A stretch of 64,000 nt of DNA from Siphonodentalium dalli (lineage: Eukaryota; Mollusca; Scaphopoda; Gadilida; Siphonodentaliidae): NCBI GenBank assembly GCA_032622095.1, contig CP136065.1:55423949-55487948 (forward strand), in the 5' to 3' direction. Shown piece after piece: positions 34,717 to 45,515 of the stretch (its first letter is position 1; each line of letters starts with the position of its first letter). The position numbers and the translations under genes are program-made. The notes under the pieces were generated by a model. The model had not been told where the DNA came from. It saw nothing but the letters and a program-made list of their open reading frames with translations, and searched no databases.

Positions 34717-35374
34717 TGAGTGATAGTAATTTAAGAGACGGGCGGACAAATATAGGTAGAACTTTCCCCGTGCAACCCTAGACATGTTAGCACAGTAAGA
34801 GATATCTGGGTGAGCTTTTCCTATCTCACGCAACACGGACTCCCCATCGGAACTATTTTAGCGAGCCATTAGCATATCTTGTTTAAACTAGAACAAATGG
34901 CGACCAACCAGTTATATTACGCTTCGCGTGTCAAGCCAATAAACACGGACGAATTCGTGGACGCTAATAAAATTGGAGATATGCCTCCAAGAGGTTAAAT
35001 CGAAATATTGTCATCGCTGCAATAAATCGTCGAACACGTTCATTAACGCCACCGGTGTAATATGTTTTTGAAAATATAATAACACCTGGTCCACTGGGCG
35101 ATTGCATTATGGGTAATTAGGTATTCTCGTATCTGACTCAATCGTACCGATAGAGTCACGTACAGGCTGAAATTGTAAACTTAACGCCACCGATGTAATG
35201 TGTTGTTGAAAATATAATAATAAAACCTGGTCCAATGGGAGATTGGATTATGGGTAATTAGGTAGTCTCGTTTAGTTTAGTAGAAAGGAAATAGTATTCA
35301 ATTAACTGATAGCCTGAAAATAATGTATAACCCATTGGGAGCCCCTGGCGCAGTAAAGTGAATTATGGGTAATT
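34717..35374. repeat. Diverged direct duplication, no gene
   Basis: 35040-35120 and 35175-35265 share 'taacgccaccg.tgtaat', 'tgaaaatataataa', 'acctggtccaatggg' and 'attatgggtaattaggta'. A third partial copy lies at 35330-35375. Nothing else could be supported. Confidence 0.5.
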
Positions 35375-36168
35375 ATACCCCCCGCAACGAAGTTAGGGGG
35401 GGTATACTGGAGTCAGCTTGTCCGTCCGTCCGTCGTCCGTCGTCCGTCCGTCCGTGGACACAAATTTGTCCGGAGTTTTTCTCAGTCGTTTTTTGATCAA
35501 TTTCCTTGAAACTTGGCACAGACATCAATCACCATGGAAACCTGTGCACCTGCGATTATGACGTCTGTCGGACCTTTTTTGGTGGAGTTATCCCCCTTTT
35601 TCCACTTAGAAAAATTTCGCTACATGTATACTTTTGTCCGAGCTTTTATTCCTACATTTTTAGGTCAATTTTTTTAAAACGTGGCACAGATATTTAGTAC
35701 CATGGGAAATTGTGCACCTGCGATTATGACATCTGTCCGACTTTTTTTTGGTGGAGTTATCCCCCCTTTTTCGACTTAGAATTTTGTTTGGCAACATGCA
35801 GAATTTTGTCCGAGCTTTTATTCCTACATTTTTTGGTCAATGTTTTTTAATCTTGGCACTGATATTTAGTACCATGGGAACCTGTGCACCTGCGATTATG
35901 ACGTCTGTCCGACATTTTTGTGTGGAGTTATTCCCCTTTTTTGACTTAGAAATGTTTTCGCAACCTGCATAATTTTGTCCAAGCTTTTATTCCTACATTT
36001 TTCGGTCAATAGGTTTAAGATTAGGGGGTTATGGTTGTACACCTGCAATGGGAACTGTTATTTTATTATTTTAACTAAATGTTTACTGACATATGAAACA
36101 TCTTAGTATTTTAAAATCAGGGGGGGGGGGGTATCCGTAGTCCCATTTGGGACAGTCACACCTCTAGT
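35375..36168. repeat. Dispersed element with three to four 180-bp internal tandem units
   Basis: The left part is 'ttagggggggtatactggag' and a (GTCC)n tract. Tandem units follow, sharing 'tgtgcacctgcgattatgac', 'tctgtccgac', 'ggtggagttatccccctttt' and 'gagcttttattcctacattt' at a period of about 180 bp (35470-36010). The right part has a long G-run (36121-36131) and 'gtcccatttgggac'. Repeats of this phrasing are common in mollusc DNA, from memory. No coding capacity. Confidence 0.6.
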
Positions 36169-36242
36169 TTTAATTGGAATGCGCATGCCTGTTCTGTTGG
36201 AGTAATCGCGATCTTTTATTTTCTGGTCATCAAGTCAAAATT

Positions 36243-36345
36243 GTATCGTATACACAATGTTTTTGTATCGTGACTCGACTCGTTTCCGTGGTCATATAGG
36301 CCATATATAACCTATGATCACGAAAACGAGCAGAGTCGCGAAATC
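36243..36345. repeat. Palindrome family C, degenerate copy
   Basis: 'tatacacaatgtttttgtat', 'cgtgactcgactcgtttccg' and the right arm 'gatcacgaaaacgagcagag' match 5699-5866, with most of the centre lost. Confidence 0.6.
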
Positions 36346-37288
36346 TGCTAGAATTCCAGGAATCGTACATTCACTTTCAATAGTATAGATTCTCTGAACT
36401 GCCGCGGAATTCCCAAAATTGTACTTTCGTTTTCAATAGGATTCTCCGAATTTTCACTTTCACTTTTCATTTTTACCACGCAAAGCGACCTTAGTTGACA
36501 CAGTTATATGATACACTGACTGAGTGCATGACAAATAGTTTATATAGCATTGCTTCTTTCATTTAATTAAAGCTCACCTCGCTAAAACGCATGTCAATCG
36601 TATTTGTTTACAAATTGCATTGGGTGCGACGATTTGCAGTAGGTCCCTATTTGCGGAGGTCACTTTGCGGAAGTCCCCAAAAATGGGCGATATATTTTAA
36701 TGAGGGGAACGGCGCGTATATGTCAATTGATACGTATTTTAAACAAATAACGACACGATCATCATAATAGAGGTCTGTTCTATCAATTATATATGCGCCG
36801 AGTTCAAGAGTTCACTTGGTGCAAATCAAACGGCGATAAATATTATCGTGTGCCAGAAGGACTCCTTAAAGTTGTGAAATAAGATGAACAATAATATATA
36901 CACACACACTCCCGGAGATTGCTGCGCGGGTATCCTGATCACGCAAATTAAATCGCGGAGGTCCCCTAAAATTGGAAAATATGTTGATTTTAATGAGGGA
37001 ACGGGTGCGTATATGTCAATTGATACGTATTTTAAACAAATAACGACGCGATCATCATAATAGAGGTCTGTTCTATCAATTATATATGCGCCGAGTTCAC
37101 TTGGTGCAAATCAAACGGCGATAATTAAACATTCTCGTGTGTCAGAAGGACTCCTTAAAGTTGTGAATAAGATGAAGAATATTTATTAGATGTTATTTAA
37201 TCTTTTTATTCCTTATTCGAAAAAAAAACATGCCTTTTTCGCTCAATTTGACAGCATGGGTGTGTGACCCGCACCAAATACCACCTAG

Positions 37289-37289
<1 letters not shown>
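36346..37289. repeat. 200-bp direct duplication
   Basis: 36694-36898 and 36990-37180 are direct copies ('gtatatgtcaattgatacgt', 'caaataacgac.cgatcatc', 'tgcgccgagttcacttggtg', 'agaaggactccttaaagttg') with small indels. No gene recognised in or around them. Confidence 0.7.
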
Positions 37290-37319
<30 letters not shown>

Positions 37320-37830
37320 ACCAACCTCATCCCAAATAAACAAGGAATAAAAAGATCCAAACCAGATTTTCACTCCCTTGGGATGGTACCCCCGGGTGTG
37401 AGGTTTAAGGCGTTTCTAGTGAGTATTTAGGGCGGGGACACACACACCTGCCATCAAATTGACCGAAATTCTTACAGTTTCCGAAAATGGTCCGTACCAA
37501 ATGTTCACCCCACGGGTGATAGGTGGGGGTCGGAGTGTTTCTGGCGGGTATTTGGGGCGGGCCACACACCCATGCCGACAACTCGTTCGAAATCCTTACC
37601 GTTCTCGAAAATGGTCCATACCCCATTTTCACCCCCTCGGGTGGTACCCCCGTGGTGATGGGTGGGGGTCGTGATGTTTCTAGGGGATATTTGGGCGGGC
37701 CACCCACCCATGACGTCAACTCGTTCGAAATCCTTACCGTTCTCGAAAATGGTCCATACCCCATTTACACCCCCTCGGGGTGGTACCCCCACCGGAGGTG
37801 ATGGTGGGGATCGGGTGTTTCTAGGGGGTA
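37290..37830. repeat. Poly-C run and three 135-bp GC-rich tandem units
   Basis: A C-run at 37290-37319 is followed by units at about 37408-37540, 37541-37672 and 37673-37815. They share 'tcgaaatccttaccgttctc', 'gaaaatggtccataccccat' and 'ggtatttgggcgggccac'. Overlapping Pro/Gly-rich open frames on both strands are by-products. Confidence 0.75.
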
Positions 37831-38104
37831 TTTAATTATTCTGTTGAAATATACAATGGTGTGGCGGTTCTACGCTGCCGTAGGATTGTGCCAAAGATTT
37901 GTATAAAACAAAAAAACCAGAATGAGGCTCTTGGGTTGGGAGAAAAATGATCCATCAAGACTTGGGTTGTGGGCATGGAACAATCTCACACGCGTGCTTT
38001 CCGGCTGAGATATTTCTATCCCATTTCATGATGGATAATATTATAATCTCAGTCATTGCAGCGTGAAACATCTTAGCTCACACTGTGCAACGCTTAACGG
38101 TTAA
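37831..38104. other. No gene recognised
   Basis: Nothing could be supported. Confidence 0.3.
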
Positions 38105-38362
38105 CCATTTCTGTAATAAATGGATTCTCCCACTCATTAATAAATGTATACATTGGAATTGTCTGTTATTCATTTGAAGGGGCGTTCAGGTAATCAAAGC
38201 AGACAACAGACAGAAATATCAGATAATTCAAGAGCAGAAGGATCCCTATCCATTGGTTGGAAATGTTTAAATAATAAGTTCAATAAACGACCTACGGTGA
38301 ACTTATTATCTGAACATTTCCTAAGGGAACTACTCATCAATGAGTATTTAGTATAGAAAAGG
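38105..38362. mobile_element. TTAA-flanked MITE, family B, copy 3
   Basis: TTAA at 38101-38104, then CCATTTCTGTAATAAATGG. The right end GTATTTAGTATAGAAAAGG is followed by ATAA (mutated flank). It shares 'gaacttattatctgaacatt', 'tcct..gggaactactcatc' and 'gaattgtctgttattcattt' with the other copies. Confidence 0.6.
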
Positions 38363-38619
38363 ATAAATATGTATATGCGATAGGTAACCGTGTGGAAATG
38401 GCATTCCAATTACTATTTATACTCATAGGAAATTGAAATAAATGGTGTTGGTTTGGAAGGAACATGGCAAAACATGGGTGTTTTAGTATTTTAAGAAATG
38501 AATGTAGTGGGTGGGTGTGTTATAGGGGGACACGCGCTGTGGACGTCGGATCAAATTATTGGGGGATACGGCGCTGTGGTCGTCTGGGCTGTGGTCGTTG
38601 GAGCGAAGCGATTTAAACT

Positions 38620-40281
38620 TTTTTTTTTTTTTAAATGTTTATTGAAGAAACAATCACATTGAGGAATGTCAAATACAGAATGTTCAGTAGCATTGATAAT
38701 TGTATACAGATATGGCATTCCTCGCGTTCACACATATCTCTTTCTTACTGCACGCACTCGCCTGGCTCACAGTATTCGCACACCAGTGGTATAAAGTTAT
38801 ACAATACATAAACATATGCATATGCTTAGTATATATATAGTAAATGTATTATAAATATGTCGGATGTTTCGGATGGACTCAACTCTCAACATAGAGGCTA
38901 TTGTGGAGATGGTGGTAGATAGTATATGTTTTAACTGACTGCGTGATAATCGATAGGAGTCTCAAAATTTAAAGTAACTTTGTCGAATTTTTATTAAGTC
39001 GCCTGTTTGTTTAAAGCTTTTTCTATAAGGAACCAGTTTTTCAAGAATTCTGAAAGTTTCGATTGACATCGTGCTGTATATTTTTCGCAATCGTATCTAT
39101 ATGCCAACTCTTTGAGGAAGACATTAACAGACAAAGTGAGTGGTTTAAATTTAGACCGATATATATATTGTTTAATTAGGAGCCAGAGTAAGTTTGTAGT
39201 ATAGTTTTTACTAATGGGTGGTGTGCCAAGAATCATCGTCATATTTGTGGGATAAAGATTTATATCATTATTTTTACCCCAATTACAGATATCTCTAATA
39301 AATTTCTGCACATGACAACAATCCCAAAAAATGTGGTTGATATCTTCCTTTTCACTTTTACACCGATCACATTTGCCATCTTGTCTTATATTAGAAATGT
39401 GTAGAAAGTTATTAGTTGATAATATTCTAGAATTTATTCGGAATTGTAGCCATTGTAGCTTGGTGTCAGGCGTCGTGAGAAAGGGTAGTTTATCATATGT
39501 AAATAATGTACTTCCCATATCAGGAAACTGTGATTGCCATTTTGTGCGCGCTTTAGTCATAATTTGAGAATCGTTCAAAGTTTTGTAAAAATCTTGTCCT
39601 CCCCGCGAATTTTTAAGCAAAGTGATGAAGTTAGTGGGTAGAATGGGGTAAGAAACTCGAGTTATCTGTTGGCCAAGCTTTTTTGCTGTTAATTTTATTT
39701 GCTGCTGTATAGTGTTTACAGTGATGAAGTCTGTGCGTATATTAAATGTCTTATGTATGGCTTCTTGTGAAAGAAAAGAACCTTTACTATCTAGCATATC
39801 ATTTATATACATAATCCCTTTTTCGCGCCAAGAAGTGAAGTTTATTACCTTTCCATATTGTTTTATATTTGAATTATTCCACAGCGTACATGTGGATATA
39901 TTGCAATTGTTCACATTTAGTTGTAAAAATTTGACAAATGATAACAAAACGTCATGCCAGAATGGATTTGTGAATTTCTTTGCCTGTTTCTCTAAATAGC
40001 CATGCTCATATGTAAGGAACATGGGGTCTTCGCATAATGGAATATCTGTGAGGGGCATCCACTTGGCGCTCTTTGTTATGAGGCGTCTCACCCAAGTTAT
40101 TTTCATTGACAGCATAAAATTATTGACATTAACCATTTTCAAGCCACCGTTTTTGTAATCTTGGCATACAACTTTTCGTTTCACTCGATCACGTTTTGAA
40201 TTCCATAGATAATTATAAAGCATAGTGTCCAATTTTTTCATAAATGTTTTATCGGGATTTGGAAGTGACACGAAAAGCGAA
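38620..40281 (-). mobile_element. 5'-truncated L1-like LINE with 14-bp target duplication
   Basis: A minus-strand insertion with its A-tail at the 38619-38632 T-run. It is bounded by AAGCGATTTAAACT at 38606-38619 and again at 40282-40295. This is the classical product of target-primed reverse transcription with 5' truncation, here about 1.66 kb long. It appears much less decayed than the LINE at 0.2 kb. Confidence 0.88.
38994..40271 (-). CDS. L1/Tx1-like ORF2, C-terminal part, open for 425 codons
   Basis: One uninterrupted minus-strand frame encodes the region that follows the reverse transcriptase in L1-type ORF2. It contains a basic YLWNSKRDRVKRK segment and GGLKMVNV (residues about 20-50; compare the W-G-K-P-R and GGL-LP blocks of L1 ORF2), and a CDRCK...HIFWDC zinc-knuckle-like motif near residues 301-318. 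It stops at 38996-38994. The first codon of the frame is GTG at the truncation point, and the catalytic domain is absent, so this is a fragment despite the intact frame. The absence of stops over 425 codons and the clean target duplication suggest recent insertion. It lies in an intron of the minus-strand host gene, in the same orientation as that gene. Confidence 0.8.
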   Translation of the reverse strand: MSLPNPDKTFMKKLDTMLYNYLWNSKRDRVKRKVVCQDYKNGGLKMVNVNNFMLSMKITWVRRLITKSAKWMPLTDIPLCEDPMFLTYEHGYLEKQAKKFTNPFWHDVLLSFVKFLQLNVNNCNISTCTLWNNSNIKQYGKVINFTSWREKGIMYINDMLDSKGSFLSQEAIHKTFNIRTDFITVNTIQQQIKLTAKKLGQQITRVSYPILPTNFITLLKNSRGGQDFYKTLNDSQIMTKARTKWQSQFPDMGSTLFTYDKLPFLTTPDTKLQWLQFRINSRILSTNNFLHISNIRQDGKCDRCKSEKEDINHIFWDCCHVQKFIRDICNWGKNNDINLYPTNMTMILGTPPISKNYTTNLLWLLIKQYIYRSKFKPLTLSVNVFLKELAYRYDCEKYTARCQSKLSEFLKNWFLIEKALNKQAT

Positions 40282-40345
40282 AAGCGATTTAAACTAATGG
40301 TGCCCCCAACGCCTACATAGCCGTATCCCCCAATGATAAAATGCC

Positions 40346-40954
40346 TGAAAAAATGCCGTGCAAAATTACCAGTGTATGAGCATACCCTTAGTGGGTTGTT
40401 ATTGACATTTTAAACAACGGTGTTTCCGTTGAAATAAGTTGGATAATAGCTTCAAACTGTCCATCGTTCCATTTAATGGATTAAACTCAGCCTAAGGCGA
40501 CGATCGATCATTTCCATCGATTAGCGGACTGTTTGGAAGCTATAATCCGAAACATTTTAGCCGTATACGGGTAATCATCAATGTGCCCAGGTATTTAGTG
40601 TTACATTTCTTGTTTTTAAACCAAACGTCGTCTACTTACCTACTTCCAATTTGTTATAAAAGGCCATCAGTTGGAAAAACATCCAATCTATGGGGGATGT
40701 CAGGTTGGAAATGTTATGGAAATTTGGGTTTGGTTCGATGGGGTGCAGCTAGAAATTCCAAGGTGGACACCCACCCCCACACGGAGACCATCTAGTCACG
40801 TCCCTGAATTAGCCCCATGTATGTACTTGATTCGGTAACCATCACAGATAAACAAACAGATGTAGTAAGGGTGCGTTCATATGCTGGCAAATTTGGCAAT
40901 CGTCATAGATGCGTCAGGATATGAATGACAGACAAGTTGACATGTCACTATCCC
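40346..40954. other. No gene; end of a hAT-like repeat
   Basis: 40795-40806 ('agtcacgtccctg') matches the right end of the 33.5-kb hAT-like element, but no left end was located. Otherwise nothing could be supported. Confidence 0.35.
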
Positions 40955-41220
40955 AATTGTCAAGCCTTGAAATAGGGTGTCTGTCATTTGCAGAATGAGG
41001 TCCCCAGAGGGTGAATTTAGTGATGCTACCCCGCATAGCGGGCTAGCATCACCAAATTCACCCTCTGGGAACTTCATTCTGCTGAGATGTAAGCAGACTG
41101 AGGTCCCCAGAGGGTGAATTTGGTGATGCTAGCCCGCTATGCGGGGTAGCATAACTAAATGCACCTTCTGGTGACCTCATTCTGCAAATGACAGACACAC
41201 TATTTCAAGGCTTGCCAATA
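40955..41220. repeat. Nested palindrome: two hairpins inside an outer inverted repeat
   Basis: Outer arms 'caagccttgaaatagggtgt' / 'agacacactatttcaaggct' enclose two hairpins. Each is built from GAGGTCCCCAGAGGGTGAAT, 'tggtgatgctagcccgc' and their complements, centred near 41037 and 41130. The halves can fold as one long hairpin or two short ones, the same design as MITE family A. A fragment lies near 29992-30034. Confidence 0.75.
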
Positions 41221-41432
41221 GTTCACTCGACGCGCAGTAAGATATATGTGATTCCCGAAGCGATATATAAAACAATCGAAGACATGTGCACATAGTCTGT
41301 AATTCCAAAAGTGAGCATTCATAGTGTGCAATATATGTAGATAGTCATCAATAGAGAATATCATACACAAATTGCCACAAATTTTGTCAGATATGTGAGC
41401 GCAGCCTAAACATAATAAAAACTATACATTAC

Positions 41433-41501
41433 CCCCTGGTGCTGTCGTAGTTGTAGCTGCAGTTGTAGCTGCAGTTGGTACGGTTGTCGCGGGAAGAATA
41501 G
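41433..41501 (-). CDS. Membrane-protein gene: Thr-rich stalk exon
   Basis: The acceptor AG is at 41503-41502 ('attccttctttgtttag') and the donor is GGGG|GTAATG with GT at 41432-41431. The exon is 69 bp with both ends in phase 1, so it can be skipped without a frame change. It encodes ILPATTVPTAATTAATTTTA and PGG, a Thr/Ala/Pro stalk of the kind that is O-glycosylated, between the Cys-rich ectodomain and the membrane helix. It arises from a near-tandem repeat of GCAGCTACAACT, so its length could vary between alleles. Confidence 0.8.
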
Positions 41502-42537
41502 CTAAACAAAGAAGGAATAAAACAGTGTTGTAGACATGAAAATTCAACAATGTTCCTCTTTTCTAAACCTGTCCATTTTCCTTCAACAAATATGGAAAAG
41601 CATACCTTGCGGAATAGTGTCTACAAATAATGAAAAAACCTAATATAGATATATAGATGTGCCTGCTGAATACATAATATAGATATATAGATGTGCCTGC
41701 TGAATAACATTGAAGCCGATAGAAAAATAATAAAATCTTATAAAGTTTACTGTTGACAAGACGTTTTCATCAACAAACGATTTATTAACCCTTTGAGTGC
41801 CAGGTCGATTTTTTATTAACCATTGTTCTCACCAGTTCTTCAATTATTATATGCTATGTATGGTCAGTATTGCTGCATGAGGACAGTTTTGTTCATTTTT
41901 AGGAAGTGACGTTGATGAATATGACAGAATAATTATTAAAATACTTACGACAAAGAACTGAAAAAGAAGAAATAGAAATATATATTAATTAACTAAAAAT
42001 ATATGACAATTCCACGTACATTTACGCTTGTTCAAAGCACTCCGCATTGCAAAAGAGTCACGGAAAGGATCTACTGTGTTGCCTATAGCCAATGGATATA
42101 TAGTATTTAGTCACCACATGCAGTTGATTCTGACTATACGCAGACAAACGTCTGAGGGGATATATAGTTCACGAGGATCCTTGTCTCCTAGTAACCGTTC
42201 CACTAATTAATGTATGTGGGATCATCCATTTCCTCATAGCGGTGAACATTTATACTAAATTCCATTGAGATCCATGGTCGAGCTATATACTCGGACAGAT
42301 TGACGGATGGACAGACGTATCACGTGGATGACATACGTTTGAGCTGCAGACAAGTTGCATTGCCCACTGTCCGGGAAGTGGTGCGGTGCAAGCCAAATGT
42401 AGTGGGGTTTCATAACATTCTTGTTGGTAAGTCAAACTTATCGAGATCTCAGTTGAATTATGGAATTAGTCAGATAAATATTATTTTGTTTTAGGTCAGT
42501 TTTTACACGGTGATGAGCATCCATAAGCATATGTGAT
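41502..42537. other. Intron sequence, no gene recognised
   Basis: A 37-bp direct duplication ('tatagatgtgcctgctgaat') lies at 41640-41705. No exon could be supported. Confidence 0.4.
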
Positions 42538-43310
42538 AAAACTGCTGTGTGCTTCTGTGGAAATCCATCCGAAGATGCCTTTCATTTTTTCTTTAGTTGC
42601 CCCTTGTATCAGTCCGAGCGAGCCGTCCTCGCAGATAAATTGACTCGCGAAAGCCTTCAAATTCTCAATATTAACGAAATTCTTTTCGGATTACCATATA
42701 TCTCACCCCAAAGTAATAAGAAACTGTTCGATATAATTCAGCAATATATTGTAGCAACAAAGCGTTTCGATAACTGAATTTAAAACAAAATACATTCACA
42801 AGGAAGGACAACAAATTGTCTAAGTACACCGGTAAATATAGGAACTACGCAGTTTAGTAATCTACTGTCTCCCCACTTATGGACCTACTCCCCCACCAAA
42901 TCACCAGTTCTCTCAGTATTACCTTGATCTACCGTATGTACTGTCTTCCAGAGTAGCTGACTAACACTTGACTAACATATATATATGAAGAAAATACCCC
43001 TTTGCACAAAACCCTGCTCCAACATTAGTTAAAACGGACAAAAATCACACAAACCCCACCAAACGCTATTGCTACCAAACTAGCCATAACCCATATAGCA
43101 ATATGCTCTGGAAGGCACTACATCAATCACCATAAAATAACACAATCATGCATGTAAATATGTTCAGCTGTCATCTTATAAACATTTTGTATTTAAATCA
43201 ACTGTATTGTGAGAGGGGCTTCATACGTTGAAAAAACTTGTGCCCCAATCCCTTTTGTATTATTTGCAAATAAAATACGTTTCAAGCAGTTTCAAGTAAA
43301 GTTAAAACTG
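42538..43310 (+). pseudogene. LINE C-terminal tail and 3' UTR
   Basis: The plus-strand frame starts in CFCGNPSEDAFHFFFSCPLY, continues to ILFGLPYIS and FDIIQQYIVATKRFDN, and stops at 42775-42777. This is the zinc-knuckle tail of the same LINE clade as 0.2 kb. The 3' UTR runs to 'gagaggggcttcatacgttg', 'cttgtgccccaatccctttt' and 'tttgcaaataaaatacg' at about 43210-43285. Nearly the whole element is missing at the 5' side. Confidence 0.75.
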
Positions 43311-43839
43311 CTGTGACAAAGACTTCTGAAGAAGTGGTGTCTGTCAAAAAAGATGCACCTCGTGTCAATGGTCACTGATTGGCTCAAATGATGTCAGGTG
43401 ATATACATATGTAGAACATACATTACATCTATTTTTACTTGTGAGGTGATACCCGAAATCCAACCACGGCTCAGAAATGTCATTTAAATCACACAAATCA
43501 ACCTACTCGTAAGTATACAAAAATCTTCAGAAATACGTAAATTCACCTCACAAGTGTATCTACGGGAGAGCGGACGGACAAACGGATGGACACGGATTGT
43601 CGGGCCTGAGGACCGGGCGCGTGCAATCCACTCGTCATGAATAGTCGAAGTATATAATAAGGTTTGGCACAGTAATATTTTATTCCATTCAAACCACATC
43701 AAATTATGGCAAAATTTGGTACGCCGGAAAAAATATGACTTTTGTACCCTGCTGTTACATTGGGTACAAATTAGAAAACATATTAACTGATCTCATTTAT
43801 AACCCATGGGTACACGGGGTACGTGTTGTTACTTCTGGT
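43311..43839. other. No gene recognised
   Basis: Nothing could be supported apart from a 72-codon minus frame (43702-43484) without motifs. Confidence 0.35.
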
Positions 43840-44336
43840 TTTTATAATTTTTTCTTACATTCTACAATAATTTATATTCTTTAATAATTTTTATCATATT
43901 TCATCATTTTTTCTTACACTCGTTAACAATTTTAATAATTTTTTTTATAAATTTTTATCATTTTCTCTTACATTCTTTAACAATTTTTATCATTATTTCT
44001 TACATTCTTTAGCAATTTTTTTTTTTTAATTTCTTTTTTTTCTCTTACATTTTTTATAAATTTTTATCATTTTCTCTTACATTCATTAACAATTTTATCA
44101 TTATTTCTTACATTCTTTAACAATTTTTTTATCATTTTTTTTTTCATTTTTTCTTACATTTTATATATATATATTTTTTTTTCTTACATTTTTTAACAAT
44201 TACAAAAAATAATAAAAGATTTGCTAGGCCAATGCATTCTCTTATATATGCGAGGCGACCTATGGTTTCTCTATATAAGAGAATGCATTGGAATAGGGTT
44301 TTCGCAAAAATTCATTAAGCCCCTATCATGAAAGAG
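43840..44336. mobile_element. Family A (second subfamily) half-element with expanded loop
   Basis: The right hairpin (44226-44292, GGCCAATGCATTCTCTTATA stem) and right end 'catgaaagag' precede TTAA at 44337-44340. Instead of the short family A loop, 43845-44215 is a roughly nine-unit array of 'ttcttacattctttaacaat' plus T-rich spacer, the very sequence that occurs once in the loop of copies 1-3. The left hairpin and left end are missing. Confidence 0.65.
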
Positions 44337-44340
44337 TTAA

Positions 44341-44577
44341 GTTCGGAAAACGTTCTTTTGTAGTTATAAATTCCTGAACTATTTTAAAGGAAGATATATT
44401 TTCATTTAAGTTTTTTGTAGTTGTTCCTTTCAGTGCGGACTCGAAGATCAAATTTCTAAAAGTTCCAAAGAAGCATTCGTTTCGTTGTCTCTGGTATATA
44501 GGACACAAAGAAATAGGAAATGAGACGCCGTTTCTTCTGTTCCACATGCATATAAAGGATTTGGTCTTTTCGCGCAA
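44341..44577 (-). pseudogene. LINE C-terminal tail cut by the TTAA MITE
   Basis: The minus-strand frame includes CPIYQRQRN and, further on, SFKIVQEFITTKERF, paralleling the other LINE tails. A frameshift lies before the CPIY motif. The frame runs into TTAA at 44337-44340, so the MITE inserted within a few codons of the natural end. Confidence 0.6.
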
Positions 44578-44586
44578 ATATTGATT

Positions 44587-45114
44587 AAATATTAAAGATC
44601 CGGTCGGCGTTGGCTATGCTGTTAAAATATTCACATCCGTCAAAAACCGCCATAAACAGAAAGAATAGTAAAATATAGACAGACCTTGTTCTTATACCAA
44701 TCAGAAATATGGCATAAACAGTATGCTATTGTCAAATTTTCCCCCTTTGTTATGTGAACAAAAGCTAAAAACGTTACGTTCCTGACTTTTGTTTAGATCC
44801 GGATATGGTAAACATAAAAAGCGTTATTTGTTACTGTTTTCCTGATATGGAAATAATAAAGAGCGTTTATATCATTTGTGTGTGATTAACCAATAGAATT
44901 GTGCTGTGTTATGTAAACAGAAGCACAACTTCTGTAACACGAGCAGGCTCTTGTTTACGTACACCATCGTACGTCTTGACGACAATATACTATTTACGCG
45001 CTGATTATGTTTGGCATATGAACAAAACTATATCTATGTTAATATTCCTTCTGTTGATAGCGATTTGAACAAATATGAATAATTTTGCAACGAATACAGC
45101 CCGTGCCTTTAATA
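44587..45114 (+). mobile_element. Dispersed element family D, copy 2
   Basis: The left end is ATTAAAGATCCGGTCGG and the right end is GCCCGTGCCTTTAAT. Shared internal phrases are 'caaaaaccgccataaacaga', 'atatggcataaacagtatg' and 'tgttgatagcgatttgaaca'. It is inverted relative to 11.7 kb. No coding capacity. Confidence 0.6.
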
Positions 45115-45126
45115 TATGTGAGATTC

Positions 45127-45222
45127 CCTATTGTTGTTATCGGTGCTATCTATTGTTGTTATCGGTGCTACCTGTTGTTGTTATCGGTGCTACCTATTGT
45201 TGTTATCGGTGCTACCTATTGC
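45127..45222. repeat. 22-bp tandem repeat, about four units
   Basis: The unit is TTGTTGTTATCGGTGCTACC followed by TA, with one-base variants. Confidence 0.85.
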
Positions 45223-45515
45223 TAATTTGAACTCAATTTTAAGCGTTATTTCGTATGTTAGATGAGCGTGAGTTCCACAACTCCACCGATGAAGGGAGGA
45301 AGAAATGTTCATATGACGCAGAATCGCAAGACAGGTTTATACTAAAAAAAATAAGGTTTGAAACACACCTCTCAAATCAATCGCGAAACACAAATCAAAT
45401 GCGCTAATAACAATAACATATCAGCTATTGGTACCTCAAAATCCCATCACTGATCTCATTTCAGAAATTCAGACACAATAAATTGTGTCAACAGGTGACA
45501 ATAAATATGTGTTAA
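45223..45515. other. No gene recognised
   Basis: Nothing could be supported. Confidence 0.3.

Larger units (their letters stand above)
38520..40345. repeat. Palindromic element split by the L1-like LINE
   Basis: 'ttattgggggatacggc' (38559-38575) is inversely repeated as 'gccgtatcccccaatgataa' (40320-40339), so the LINE copy landed inside a pre-existing hairpin-type repeat with GCGCTGTGG-rich interior. The outer extent is uncertain. Confidence 0.5.

Noticed and set aside
34234-34836. 200-codon minus-strand frame rich in Ser and Leu
   Set aside because: It is the translation of the GA microsatellite.
37230-37801. Pro/Gly-rich frames on both strands
   Set aside because: They are produced by the C-run and 135-bp tandem repeats.
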